A DNA stretch of 64,000 bases from Carettochelys insculpta (taxonomy: Eukaryota; Chordata; Testudines; Carettochelyidae), in contig NC_134138.1 in the NCBI RefSeq assembly GCF_033958435.1, positions 267,445,798 through 267,509,797 of the forward strand, given 5' to 3'. The position numbers and the translations under genes were made by a program. The notes under the pieces are model-generated. The model made no database searches. It was not told the origin of the DNA and saw only the letters and a program-made list of their open reading frames with translations. The stretch's first letter is position 1, and each line of letters begins with the position of its first letter. Shown piece after piece: positions 1-10,600 of this stretch.

Positions 1-1392
1 GTTGGGTGCGGGAGCCAAAGGACTAGGCTGGTTGGAGAGCTGAAGTGATGGAAAGAGCTGGGTGGGCAAGCAATGGGCTATGGGAGCCTCACCCAGCTAA
101 AATTGTGTTCGCAGTTGCATGGCTGGTGGCGTATGGCAGGACGCTGCACTGATAGTAGGGTCTGAGCAGGCCTGGGGAAGCAGAAAAGGTAGGAGGCAGC
201 TTAGAGATGTCTGACTCCCTAGTACTGAAACCTCTTGGTGTCTGAATTGTTCCTGACTAAAGCACTGATTGCAAAATTTAGATAAACAGAAAGCCATGTA
301 GTAGTTTGGCTTTCATTTCACCCCCAAGAACCAAATTATTGGCTGGTGTCTATGCAGAGACAGGTAAAGTGTAGAGGTAGATATATACGTCCTAATTTTT
401 GGCTCCTCCAGTTCCTGTGAAGAGGCCATTCAATAGGCCCTCCATGCCAGGAACCACACAGGGAATTCTGGGACAGAGCCTGGCAGCGGAGCCCAAACAT
501 TTGTTTGTATATATCTTTGACTGTCAGCAATACCCATGGTGCTACTCCTGCTCCCAACTAAATCAATGGCAAATCTGCCCTAGTAGGAATAATCTGAATC
601 AGAGTGGCATGGTACTGATCAGCATATGATAGCAAAATAAAGCTTCATTTGAAGGCTTTTTGTGTGTCTGCCTCATACCGTATATGAGGCAGGCCAGCAC
701 TGTTTGTGCTGTATAAATAGGACAGAATGTTTTCAAAGTCTTTTGAGGCACCACTCCGTTCCCTCCCCACCATCCCTGTGTCTTTTGAGGGAGTCTATTT
801 CCTTCAGCCTTCATAAGAGCGATGCAGGAGCACTTCATCTTGGCCCTACTGGGCATTCTCATACATGTTCCTCACGCTCCAAGCACTGAAATCTGGAACA
901 AAGGGCAAAAATCTGGGACAACCACTAAAAATATACCATGAAAACACCCCAGGGCAATGGTTTATAGGTCCCTCTGTACATACCTCAAGTGTGGAAGGAG
1001 GCATGAGGCCACAGGTAAAGCTAGGGAAAGTAAAAGCTCAAAGCAGCCCAGCTGCCAGGAAAGTGCTTTTACTGGGCTGAGGTTGGGATGTGGCACTTCT
1101 TTGATGTCTGCCTGTCAGCCCTGTTCTGGCAGACAGGCTTCAAAAAGGAGCTGTTGGTTTCCAGGCTTGCCTCACGTTTGTTTCAAGGTGACAGGGCTGA
1201 TTTCAGTTTGACTTAACGGGCTGGTTTGCAAACTGTGAAACAGGTGCCAATTTAGCCTTTGAAGCTAAAGTGAAACTGTCCAACCTGCAGTGCACAGTTG
1301 TGGGAGCAATATGAGAAACAGCTGTGGTGAAAGCAAATGGGATGGGCATTGACTTTCTCCTGCTATGGCCCACAGTATGTACTATAATACTT
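1..1392. other. Intergenic, nothing recognised
   Basis: No exon, repeat end or RNA gene could be recognised. Open frames here are short, lack family motifs and overlap on both strands, as expected of noncoding DNA. The stretch ends where the left end of the Harbinger element begins. Confidence 0.5.
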
Positions 1393-1779
1393 GGCCTACA
1401 CTAGGTCTACACTAGGTCGAATTTAGGTGACTTAGGTTGAATTTCTAAGGGATCACTTCACACTACAGGGTCCAGTCCATCAACTTTAAGGGCTCCTAAG
1501 GTTGACTTTTGTACATCCGCTTTTCATAAGAAGCAATGCCAAATTCAATCTTGCACGATCACTCTTAGGGTAATGCAAATGGAGCATGGTGAGATTTGAC
1601 ATTCTTGGCTTCCTGGAGGTGTCCCACAGTGCCCCATTGCGATCACTCTTGTCCCCACTTTCAGCTCTGCAGTTCTCCAGGTGTGCAGGAAGCAGCCTGG
1701 GAAAATTTTGATTTAATTTTCTATTTGGCCAGTATGGTGAGCAGAGCAGGCAGCACACCTCAGCAGCACATTTGACCAT

Positions 1780-2330
1780 GAAGTCCCAGGGTTGCAGACG
1801 AACTCCAGCATAGAGCGTGCAGGAGATGCAGGACCTCTTTGCTGGGGGCAGGGGCAGAAATCTGTGCTGGGAAAACTATGAAGCAGCAAAAGAAATGCAG
1901 ACATATATGCTAAGATCTCATAGCATCTGGAGGAAAAAGGATATACCAGGAACACCCAGCAATGCTATGTGAAAATAAAGGAGCTCAGTCAGGCATACCA
2001 TAAAACAAAGGAAGCAAATGGACTTCCTGGGTCATCGCCACAAACATGCTGCTTCTTTGAGTAGATGCATGTGATTCTAGGGAGTGACCCAACCATTGTC
2101 CCTACAGAGAGTCTGTGGATATCCCCTAAGAGATTCCTTGGGAATCCTCTGGAGACAGTAAAGAGGACATGATGGAAGAGGAAGAGGACAACAGTGGTTA
2201 ACAGATAAATGGAGCAGCTGATATCACTGAGAACCAGAAACTTTTTGTAATGCTGGATACTATTGCGTTCTCCCAGGACACTTCACAGCTGATCCCTGAG
2301 AGTAGGGAGGGCACGTCTGGTGAGAACCCA
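1780..2330 (+). pseudogene. Harbinger Myb/SANT-like ORF remnant
   Basis: In one frame through about 1858-2030 the translation reads KRNADIYAKIS, a stop, then GYTRNTQQCYVKIKELSQAY and HKTKEANG. This is the pattern of the trihelix/Myb-like DNA-binding protein that accompanies Harbinger transposases in vertebrates; in living elements it helps the transposase enter the nucleus and bind the transposon ends. At least two in-frame stops lie inside the domain. The following sequence to about 2330 is rich in Asp/Glu codons in places, like the acidic linker of the family, but alignment fades there. It lies opposite in direction to the transposase in the same element. It is a fossil, with no sign of host use. 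Confidence 0.6.
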
Positions 2331-2738
2331 TTTTTAATCATGCTACAAGTGGGCTAAGGCAATTGGGTGTGATCTGTGGCAGGTGCTGAACTACACAGCC
2401 CAGGAACAAATTGTTAATGTGTCTGGGGATGGAGCGCCGATCTTCTTTGCACATCTCCATAAAGGTCTCAGACAGGCACTCTTTAGTTCTTCTCACAAGG
2501 GTTTTAGGGAGGCCTACCTTATTCTGACCTCCTCAGTAGGACACTTTTCCACACCAAGCCACCAGCAAGTAATGTGGCATCATGGCACCACAGAGTAGTG
2601 CAGCATACTGACCTACCTTGTGCCCACATTCAGTCAGCATATGTTCCTTATCAATATTTGTTAGTCTGAAGACACTAATAACTCTTTCTGCAACTTAGAA
2701 AAAGCAGGGGAAAGAGCATTAGGCTACTATATGATAGC

Positions 2739-3110
2739 ACAAGCTGTTCAGCCATGTCTGGACCACCCCCACTACTCCCCCTGGGCTGCTGGGGGAAGAG
2801 ACCACATGGTGACCGAGACAGAGACAGGCAGACAGCCACAAAGAGGAGAGCACAAGCTTCTATGCCATGTATAGACCACCACACTTCCCTCCCTGGGCTG
2901 CTGGGGGGAAAGGACATTTTCACTGTTCTAGCCAAGGGGGTCGGGGGGGAACAATTCAGTGACCAGCTACAGCTAAGAAAGCACAAGCTGCTCTGTCACG
3001 ATAGGACTATCCCCCTCCCTTCTCTGGGCTTCTGTGGGAAGGGAAATTTTCAGTCCCAGACAAGGAGGCATGGGGGATCATGTGGTGACTGAGAGAGCTA
3101 GGCACACACC
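2739..3110 (+). repeat. Three diverged tandem units inside the Harbinger
   Basis: Three consecutive blocks starting near 2739, 2850 and 2985 each open with CACAAGCT, then a CCATGT/CACGAT and GGACTA/GGACCAC-like segment, then CTGGGCTGCTG or CTGGGCTTCTG followed by GGGAAG/GGGGAAAGG. Unit length is about 110-130 bp. The units are well diverged, so the amplification is old. No coding role is evident. Confidence 0.5.
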
Positions 3111-3324
3111 CCCACACACACTTGCAACGTGCACAGCTGCAGAAACTATTTTTGCAATCATAGACTTGAAAACATGCCCCCAATCTGTGCCTTGCCATGG
3201 CTGGAAGCGAACCATGCCAAGCAGATCCCTTAAGGTCTCTGCGTAGTACCTGCTGAAGAGATAATTTAAAAGCCAAAATTTGTGCTTGCACAGAATATAT
3301 CCTCCTTATCTTTCACAGAGGCCG

Positions 3325-3698
3325 TGGCTGTGAAATACATATTCAGCATCTCATTAGAATGCTGGCAGCCACAGCACTTCCAAATTGACGCGGCTCACTG
3401 TCGCGTGGCTCGTCCAGATGGGGCTCCTTTTCGAAAGGACCCGGCAACTTCGAAATCCCCTTATTCCTATCTGCTGATAGGAATAAGGGGATTTCGAAGT
3501 TGCCGGGTCCTTTCGAAAAGGAGCCCCATCTGGACGAGCTGTGCAGCAGTGAGCTGCGTCAATTTTGAAGTGCCGCGGCTGCTGGCATTCTAATGAGGTG
3601 CTGAATATGTATTTCAGCGCTTCATTAGTAAACTTCGAAATTGTCATTTGCCAGCCATTTTGAAGTTTTTGGCTAGTGTAGATGTAGCCAGAGGTTCA
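3325..3698. mobile_element. Long palindromic (foldback) MITE nested in the Harbinger
   Basis: Positions 3409-3470 and 3477-3538 are exact reverse complements (62 bp each) around a 6-bp loop CTGCTG, and weaker pairing extends outward to the block GAAATACATATTCAGC / GCTGAATATGTATTTC. The right end GGCTAGTGTAGATGTAGCC matches the ends of the second copy at 59814-60222; the left end is truncated near 3325. The element has no coding capacity. Mirror-image open frames on both strands here are produced by the palindrome. It interrupts the decayed Harbinger and is probably younger. Confidence 0.8.
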
Positions 3699-4589
3699 TT
3701 CATGAGATTCTTTAGTGTGCTTTTAAACTTATATACTGTAAATGTATCTCCTTAATGTTTGGTCTTCACTTATGTTTTGTTGCAGTGTTCTCAAAAATAG
3801 GCTTTTTGACCAAGACTTGCCCCTTCCCCACCAGATGTTAGACTGGCACAGATCCACAGGAGAAAATGAATGTGGGAAGGTATGTTCACAGAGCAATGGA
3901 AGCCACCTGCATGGAGAGGACCCAGTTAAATGTGTGGAGGAAACCACACTGGAGGAGAGATGGGCCAATGGGAAAAAAAGAACAGACCGTGAACCAAGGA
4001 GAGAGCACAGAGAGTGTAAATTAAACACTCAGAAGGAGTTGTAGCTGATAAGGCAGCAAACAGAGCTCCTGTCATGCCTGTTACAGGGGTACAAGAGTCC
4101 CACTGGAGCCCATAATGAATCACATACCTTCCTCATCATGTTCCCTGACCTCCCATCTCAGTACTACAGAATGCATGGGGGAAAGACAAGTGCAGCCTTG
4201 CATTCCACTCCCAGGGACGCTTCTGAGAGCAGAAGGCTGACATTCCCCCAGCTTTGATGGCAAAATGCCCTTGCTTACCCACACCCAAGGCCCTGTCATA
4301 AACTCATTTAGTACCACCTAAATAAAAACAATTAATCTAAAAAAAACCCCAGTGTTTTATTCCTTGTGTTGCATGGGGCCAGTTACATGCAATACACATC
4401 ATTCAGGGGGGACTGCCTTAAGAGCAACAGACATGACTCTCGTGTTGCTGGCTCATTATTCATATAGCTGTTTTTTCAAAACCTCTCTGATTAGCAGTGC
4501 CCCTCACTGTGCTCTCCTTATTTCCCTGGTGTCTAGCTGCTCATAAGTACTGGCCAGGTGATCTACTTCTGCCCTCCAGCCTGGCATGA

Positions 4590-5724
4590 AATCCACCCCC
4601 CCCCAAAAAAAAAAAGTTATGAAATACACAGCAGGCTGCCACCACGAGGGAAATGTTGCCTTCACTGAGATCTAACTGAGTCAAGAGGCTCCTGAACCTG
4701 GCTTTTAAATTGCCAAATGCACATTCTACTACCATTCTGCACTTGCTCAGCCTGTAGTTGAGCTGCTCCTTACTGTGTTTCAGGCTGCCTGTGTATGGCT
4801 GCATGAGCCAAGGAAGCAAGGAGTAAGTTGTTAACACAGAATCACTATTGGCATCTCTACATCTCCAATGGTGATTTTCTGGTCTAGGAAGAAAGTCCCA
4901 TTTTGAAGCTTTCTAAACAGACCAGATTTCCTAAAGACGCACGTCATGCACATTTTCCAATCATCCCACATTGTGATCCACCAGTGCCTGCAACAACATG
5001 GAGAAGTATCCCTTGTGGTTTATGTACTATGTGGCAAGGTGATCTGGTACCAGGATGGGGATGTGTGTTCCAACTATTGGCCCACTGCAGTTAGGGAACC
5101 CCATCATGGTAAAACCATTCGCTATGTCCTGCACATTTCCCAAAGTCACTGTCTTTCATAGCAGAAGGGTAGTGATTGCCTCAGCTACCTGGATCACAGC
5201 AACTCCCCACTGTAGATTTGCCCACTCCAAGTTGATTGCCCACTGACAAGTAGCTGTCTGGCATTGCAAACTCCCACAGAACAACTGCCACACACTTCTG
5301 AGAGCAGGTCTCCTTTTGGTATCACAGCAATTTAGGGAGGGAAAAAGCACTTTGCAAAGTTCCTTGAAAGTGGCCTTATGCACACCTAGTTTTGTAGCTG
5401 CTGTTGATCATCCCATACCTGAAGAACAATGCGGTCCCACCAGTCTGAGCTTGTTTCACCACACCAGAACTGCTGCTGCACTATATACAAAGCATCAAGT
5501 GTAGCCAGCATCTCCCCATTCCTCCTCTCCAGTGTCTCACATTCATATATGACTGTGTCCTCCTTGGAGTTTTCGTTACTCTGAAGGCTGGTTAGGCTCC
5601 ACACAAACCACAGCACCATGCATGAGGTGCTTATAATAGTTGCCAGAACAGTTTTAAGCTGTATGGGTTCCATGCTAGCCTTGCAATGGTGTCTGCACCG
5701 ATATGAAAAAGGGTGCAAAAGCAC
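4590..5724 (-). pseudogene. Harbinger DDE transposase pseudogene
   Basis: Read on the minus strand from 5724 down, three frame-shifted segments give the landmarks of the Harbinger transposase: SSDWWDRIVLQVWDDQQ near the N-terminus, HKATFKELCKVLFPSLNCCD and GVAVIQVAEAI, then in a shifted frame PIVGTHIPILVPDHLAT, YFSMLLQALVDHN and FLDQKITIGDVE, and finally LLPWLMQPYTG, the RLSKCRMVVECAFGNLKARF block and a C-terminal LVVAACCVFHNFF. The enzyme cuts and pastes the transposon. Here the first catalytic Asp of the usual IDGTH motif is Val, and there are stops and frame changes, so it cannot be active. The Glu of the VECAFG block is kept. Intact family members are about 350-400 residues. Confidence 0.85.
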
Positions 5725-6059
5725 ATTTTGCTGTTGCTTTCAAAAAAGGAGGGGAAAGCACTATGGGATGCTGATGGCACACACCCACAACCACCCGCAG
5801 CACACTTGTCTTGTCATAAACTGGGACAGAAACCCACAATGTAATGGAGAAGTAGGAACTGTGAGATAGGTAGCCACAGTGCATTGAGTGCACTGTTGAC
5901 ACAAACCTGGCAATGCTAAGAGGTACACACTATCAACTTTATTATGTCAGTGTGGACATGCACCCTTGACTTTGTAAAAGTGGGTACTAGAAAACTGACC
6001 TTAACAAATTCAACCTATTTTTGTAATGTAGACATATGCTAACTAATCATCATTACATT

Positions 6060-6260
6060 TCAAAGCACTGCACAGTGCAAATTTCAGCTAATGAATGTAA
6101 GGCTGGTATATACTATCACCACTTTAGGGATGAGGGAGAGCCAAGCAGACAGGTTATTTGACTTGCTTATAATGGCACAGGGTATTCTGTGGCCAATTGG
6201 GGCTTATAGCTTAGAAAGCTGCATTCATCACTGATCCACTGGCCTCAGACATATAAGCAG
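6060..6260 (-). mobile_element. MIR-like CORE-SINE, antisense, diverged
   Basis: The order of weak matches (CACTTTAGGGATGAGGGAGA, TTATTTGACTTGCTTATAATG, then a CACTGATCCACTGGCC end) is that of an antisense MIR-type SINE: near-mirror of the usual gradient of oligonucleotide blocks reading tail to head. Strongly diverged; assignment is by pattern only. Confidence 0.5.
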
Positions 6261-6584
6261 CCAGGTCTGACCCCTGGTGAATTCTCTGAAAGTAGAGGGA
6301 GTCCTTGACATATATAGGGTCTGTGTAAACACTGCTCCTCACTCCAGCCCACAGCAAGGCTTCCAAATACAAGGACTATTATTAATCCTGAGCCTAGGCT
6401 ATTCCCAGCTGCTGCAACAACCCACAGAAGCTGTTGTCAGCTATCTAGAGCAGTACTAGAGACTGTGCTTACCTGCCCTTTGGTCCAACCAGGACCCTGG
6501 TATAGAGGAGGGGCAGGTAGCCACCTTGACCCTGCTCCCCTCTGCCAGCTGCTTCCCAAAGAGGCTCAATGACAATGACTAATA

Positions 6585-6812
6585 GGGCTTGTCTACAATG
6601 GCACTTTACTGAGCTGTAACTTCCTTGCTCAGAGGTGTGAAAAAACACCCCTGAGCACAGCAAGTTACAGTGCTCTGAAGTGCCAGTGAATACAGGCTCC
6701 TAGCACTGGGAGCTGCACTCTTTGTGGAGGTGGTTTACCTAGTGCTGTGACCACACTGCTGTGTTGAAGTGTCTTGGTGCTTTAAACTTAGAAGTGTAAA
6801 AAAAGCCTAAAT
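6585..6812. mobile_element. Foldback MITE with an internal hairpin
   Basis: Begins GGGCTTGTCTACAATGGCAC and carries a hairpin at about 6628-6660 (GCTCAGAGGTGTG pairing with CACCCCTGAGC around an A/T loop). CTGTAACTT and AAGTTACAG flank the hairpin as outer arms. The TGTCTAC start is typical of turtle Harbinger-type MITEs. No coding capacity. Confidence 0.6.
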
Positions 6813-7479
6813 TGCTTTAGTTTGCCACTCTCTGCCTTTCTGGCTATCATTAAAATGAGGGGAGAACATTTTCTGTTACATTTTCACTCTTCCTTCTTTT
6901 ACCACCCTTTTATTTACATAAAGGGCATGTAGACAACCATCTTGCAAATGAAATGATTTGGTGCTAGGAAAGCTGCTACTGCCACTGATGTTCTGCATTT
7001 CTATAGAGAGATCCATTTAAGGGTCTTTGCAAGTTCCATGGGCACTAATTGACAGATTAATAGATGTTAAAGCCAGAAAGACCATAAAGATCATGATATA
7101 GGATTTCAAAGTTTTTTAGCTTATACCCAACAACTTTGAACAGAACTAAAGCATTTCTTTTAGAAAAAACATGCAGTGGAGTTAAAGACTTCAAATAGAA
7201 GAGACAGTAAGCGTTTCAATGGTTAATTACCAGCACTGTTAAAAATGTGTTATTTTATTTCCAGTGGGAACTTTGCTTTCAGTTTCCAGCCATTTGATCT
7301 TTTAGTACCTTCATCTGCTAGATTTAAGAGCACTCAGGTGGTACATGAATTAAGCCCCATCACAGAAAAAGTTAAACTTGTCAAGAGTTGTTTTAGAGTG
7401 AAGTCACCTCACCTGCATCCAAATAGTACATATACGCTCAAGCCCCAGTTTAGAACTGCTTTGAATAGAGAAATCCCAT

Positions 7480-8425
7480 TGACATCAGAGATGCATTGGA
7501 TGGCATCAGGAGAGAGATGCGGTTTTGAAGTCATTTGGTCAGGAAACAAAACAAAGCACGAAGCAGGAGTTGGATTCCTTCTTAGCAAAACAGCTAGAAG
7601 AGCATTATTAGGATACAAACTGGTGAGTGCAAGAATGATGGTCACAAGATTCGAAGCAAAACTCTGCAACATTTCAGTCATTCAGGTGTATGCACCCATG
7701 TCGGACAGTACGGAGGAAAAGATTGGGCTATTCTACAAAGACTTGACAAAGACGGTGGAGGAGATACCGAAGAAAGATGTGTTGATCATCGGAGGAGATT
7801 GGAATGTGTAGGTTGGAAAAGGTAACGAAGGTTGGGAGACAATTAGGGGAAGGTTTGGATATGGAGAAAGAAATGAACCAGGTGAGAAACTGCTAGAATT
7901 TGCTACAGAGCATGAGATGATGATCTGCAACACGAGATTCCAACAAAAGGACTGTAGGAAGTGGACATGGCAATTGAATGATGGGAAGTCCAAGAACATG
8001 ATAGATATGATTTTGATAAGAGGAAGATAGATAATATCAGTACAGCAGTGCCAAACTTTCCAAGGAGCAGATATAGACTCAGACCACAGTCTAGTGATTG
8101 CAAACATCAAGATAAAACTCAAAAGAAAATGTAAGACACAGTTTAAGAAAAGAAGAGATGTGGCGAGGCTATGTCAGGAAGAAACAGGGAATGCATACAG
8201 AACAGAGGTCAAAGAGAAGATTATGAATATCACCGCAGAGAAAGACCTAGATAAGAAAGTCACAGGGATAGCCATCACTATAGAAGAGGCAATTGAGGAG
8301 ACTGTTCCAGAAGAAGAAAAGATCAATAAGAAGTGGATTACCCAAGAGACACTGAAGTTGGTTCAAGAGAAGAGAGCATTGAAGATCAGAACAGATGTTT
8401 CTGAGCTGGCAGAACAGCAATATTG
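7480..8425 (+). pseudogene. RTE-like LINE endonuclease domain (5' part of a LINE ORF)
   Basis: A single frame runs for over 900 bp with only two stop codons (TAG at 7809-7811 and 8028-8030). It encodes an apurinic-type (APE) endonuclease of a non-LTR retrotransposon, the kind also seen in craniofacial development protein 2 (CFDP2)-like sequences. Visible landmarks are GVGFLLSKTARRALLG, VIQVYAPMSD, the IIGGDWN motif (usual GD[FW]N), FGYGERN, MMICNTRF, KNMIDMIL and the catalytic SDH in DIDSDHSLVIANIK. The enzyme nicks target DNA to start retrotransposition. A charged linker (QFKKRRDVARLCQEETGN onward) follows, and homology stops abruptly near 8425. The reverse transcriptase half continues in the opposite orientation downstream. 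The N-terminus is not identified, and the clade (RTE versus a relative) is not settled. Confidence 0.8.
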
Positions 8426-8849
8426 GGTGATTTCTTTGGGAAGACATTTGTCACCCATTCTTTTCAAATGACCAAGCCACTGTAGTCTTCTGCTATTCAG
8501 GATCGCTATAAGGCTGGGTATACCAGATCTTGACAGGACATCTACATTTAAAACTTTATCTTGACAGTTGATATTCATAATTCTGCAGAGGTAGTGAAGA
8601 TGGAAGCTGTTCAGTTTTTTCTCCTGGTTCAAGTAGGAGGTCCATGCCTCAAAACCAGATAGCAGGACACTCAATGCACATGCCTGATAGATTAGTATCT
8701 TTGTTTTCACTATCAGTTTAGGATTGTTCCATGCTCGTTTTGTAAGTCCACCAAAAATCATAGCTGCCTTTCCAATTCTGATGTTCAGTTCTTGGATAGG
8801 TTTGTGGTGACAGTAGATCCAAGATAACAGAATTGTTGGACAACATCAG

Positions 8850-8990
8850 TCCTTGAGGAGGGCCATTTAGGAGGTCTGGGGCAAATAATTTAAAAAAAAA
8901 ATCTATCAGGGATGATGATAAGGTCAGTCCCCTCCCCTCACAGCAGGACCTGATGACTTCTCAGGGTCCCTTCCAGTGGTTCTTTGCCCA
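8850..8990 (+). mobile_element. CR1 3'-end fragment with an internal micro-inversion
   Basis: The outer parts read like a plus-strand CR1 tail (GGAGGGCCATTTAGGAGGTC, TATCAGGGATGATG, then CTTCTCAGGGTCCCTTCCAG), but the middle at about 8922-8952 (TCAGTCCCCTCCCCTCACAG) is in the minus orientation, matching the minus-strand CR1 copy at 9497-9690. It lies within the inverted RTE-like segment. Confidence 0.6.
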
Positions 8991-9036
8991 CCAAAGTGTA
9001 TGCTCCAAAATATCTGTTAGTCTGTAAGGTGCTACA
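8991..9036 (-). mobile_element. Tortoise pol III SINE fragment
   Basis: The string TATGCTCCAAAATATCTG followed by TTAGTCTGTAAGGTGCTAC is the antisense body of the turtle SINE seen in full at 27484-27712. Only about 45 bp remain, between the CR1 piece and the reverse transcriptase remnant. Confidence 0.65.
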
Positions 9037-9496
9037 TTAGATTCTTGTATCTAATGTGCTGTTATCCAGAATGACCTTGGGTCGCTGAGGTATACCTTGA
9101 GTGAATACAACAGTTTTCTTCATGTTTATGTCAAGGGAAAACAACTTGCAGGCTCTGGACAGAGAATCCATCAGCGACTGTAGCATGTTTTCATTATAAG
9201 CGATGAGAGCTACATCATCTGTGAAGAGGAGTTCCCAGATGAGGACTGTATTGACCTTAGTTTTGGCCTTAAGTCTTGGAAGGTTGTAGAAAGAGCCATC
9301 TAATCTTGTGTGGAGAAATACATTGCTGCACAAGTTTTGAAATGTGCAATTTAGCAGAACAGAAATGCCCAGGAGGGTGGGGCAAGAACGCATCCTTGTT
9401 TGAACCTGCCATTCATTACAAATGGTTGCAATGTAGACCCATCATATTGCACTGTTGCAAAATGTTACATATACATAAGTATGGAGGCATGCATAT

Positions 9497-9690
9497 CTCA
9501 TAGAGCTGGAAGGGACCTTGAGAGGTCATCGAGTCCAGTCCCCTCCCCTCACAGCAGGACATCTCATTGTCCCTGACAGTTTTTTTTTTGTTCAATTGCT
9601 TGCCCCAGACCTCCTAAATGGCTCCCCTCAAGGACTGAGCTCCCAGCCCTGGGTATAATAGGCCAATGTGCTCACCACTGAGCTATTTAT
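9497..9690 (-). mobile_element. CR1 LINE 3' end
   Basis: Starts with CTCATAGAGCTGGAAGGGAC and continues through GAGTCCAGTCCCC, CAGCAGGAC, a T-run and the GGCTCCCCTCAAGGACTGAG block to CACCACTGAGCTAT, the reverse complement of the CR1 3' untranslated end. No coding sequence is included. Confidence 0.85.
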
Positions 9691-10486
9691 TAGCTTCTAT
9701 TACAGCTACCTAGCTTTTCTGTGCACATACAGGTTTAGAGCTCTTTGCTACACCCTCTCTTTTCTTCATATTGTTCTACAACAGGATCATAACTACTATC
9801 AAATTAATATTTGTTTTTAAAAATTGCCTAATTATGTCACCATTTGAGACCCTAAATGATGGCTCCTTTAGAAATGTCCTTGTATTCTGAGTAAATATTA
9901 TCAGGAAGGGGTTAGTTACACTTTTTAAATAATACAATAAAAGGTTTTTTTTCAATAAATAGTTTGCATGATTAAACTATGTCATTCAGAATAAGTTCAA
10001 AAGGGCTAGGATGCAAAGAGTTTTTAGGGTAATTTGGTATAAATAACAGTCATTGTGAAAAACAACTTAGCAGCAAGCTGCACCCACTCAGCAGTTTAAA
10101 AGCCTCATCTTGTATATAAGTAATGTAAGCTTTGCTCTAGTAAGCAATGCCAGTTCAGGCACTTCATTTTAAAGGGGCCAGAATGGTCCAAGATTTTTTA
10201 GATTTTTAGATACACCAGCGCCATACAACTTTAAATGAAACTATCCTGAAATAAAAAATAAATAAATCCAAATAAGTGCTTGCAAGAAAAATTAAAGCAA
10301 AGAGCTCTTTTTCCCCCCACTGTCAACATGAGAATTCCTAATTTCTCAGGGACTACCTCTGCATTCAAACATGCAGAATTATGAGCAAATACAGCTGTGT
10401 CAGTGAACAGCACCAATGCACCTCAGCTATGTGTTCAGGATATTAAAATACATGAGTTTAAACTTTTATTACTTCACCTTTTACAA
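9691..10486. other. Intergenic, nothing recognised
   Basis: AT-rich sequence without an identifiable repeat or exon. Confidence 0.45.
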
Positions 10487-10600
10487 CAGTGGCAGACAAC
10501 TTGCCACCCACAGGCTGAACATGTGGCTCATCAGGGTAAGCTGGTGGACCATCAGACAAGTTGTTTACAGGCCTGCTGAGAGCAGAGGGCAAGGAGGACA
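10487..10600. mobile_element. hAT transposon end fragment
   Basis: CAGTGGCAGACAACTTGCC, then GCTGAACATGTGGCTCATCA and GACAAGTTGTTTACA, match the start of a hAT family whose ends read CAGTGGTGGGCAACCTG in fresh copies. The other end was not found, so this is a truncated copy. Confidence 0.55.

Larger units (their letters stand above)
1393..6040 (-). mobile_element. Decayed autonomous Harbinger (PIF/Harbinger) DNA transposon
   Basis: The two ends are imperfect inverted repeats: the left contains TCTACACTAGGTCGAATTTA, and the right, read on the minus strand, contains TCTACATTAC followed by TAGGTTGAATTTG. Between them lie the two genes expected of an autonomous Harbinger in divergent layout, a Myb-like DNA-binding ORF (+, near 1.8-2.3 kb) and a DDE transposase (-, 4.6-5.7 kb). 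Both have stops and frameshifts, so the element is dead. A separate palindromic element sits inside at 3325-3698. Exact ends are inferred from the terminal similarity, and a 3-bp TWA target duplication could not be fixed. Confidence 0.75.
8426..9460 (-). pseudogene. RTE-like LINE reverse transcriptase and C-terminal region, inverted
   Basis: On the minus strand from about 9460 down the translation shows QGCVLAP with a frame change, then RLKAKTKVNT, LLFTDDVALIAYNENML (the polymerase active site, normally F/YADD), SRACKLFSLDINMKKTVV, and after an interruption FCYLGSTVTTNLSK, then GLTKRAWNNPKLIVKTKI, IYQACALSVLLSG, LNSFHLHYLCRIM and RRLQWLGHLKRMGD. These are the palm, thumb and C-terminal blocks of a non-LTR reverse transcriptase in the right order. 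The interruption at about 8850-9036 is a CR1 piece and a SINE piece. Frameshifts make it inactive. Together with the endonuclease at 7480-8425 it would make most of one LINE ORF, but the two halves point at each other. Confidence 0.8.

Noticed and set aside
3282..3647. Two similar open frames of about 100 codons on opposite strands
   Set aside because: They encode nearly the same peptide because the DNA is a palindrome. This is a MITE hairpin, not a gene pair.
7480..9460. Twin-priming 5' inversion as explanation for the rearranged LINE
   Set aside because: The order is wrong: on the strand where the 3' part is forward, the inverted 5' part lies downstream of it, not upstream.
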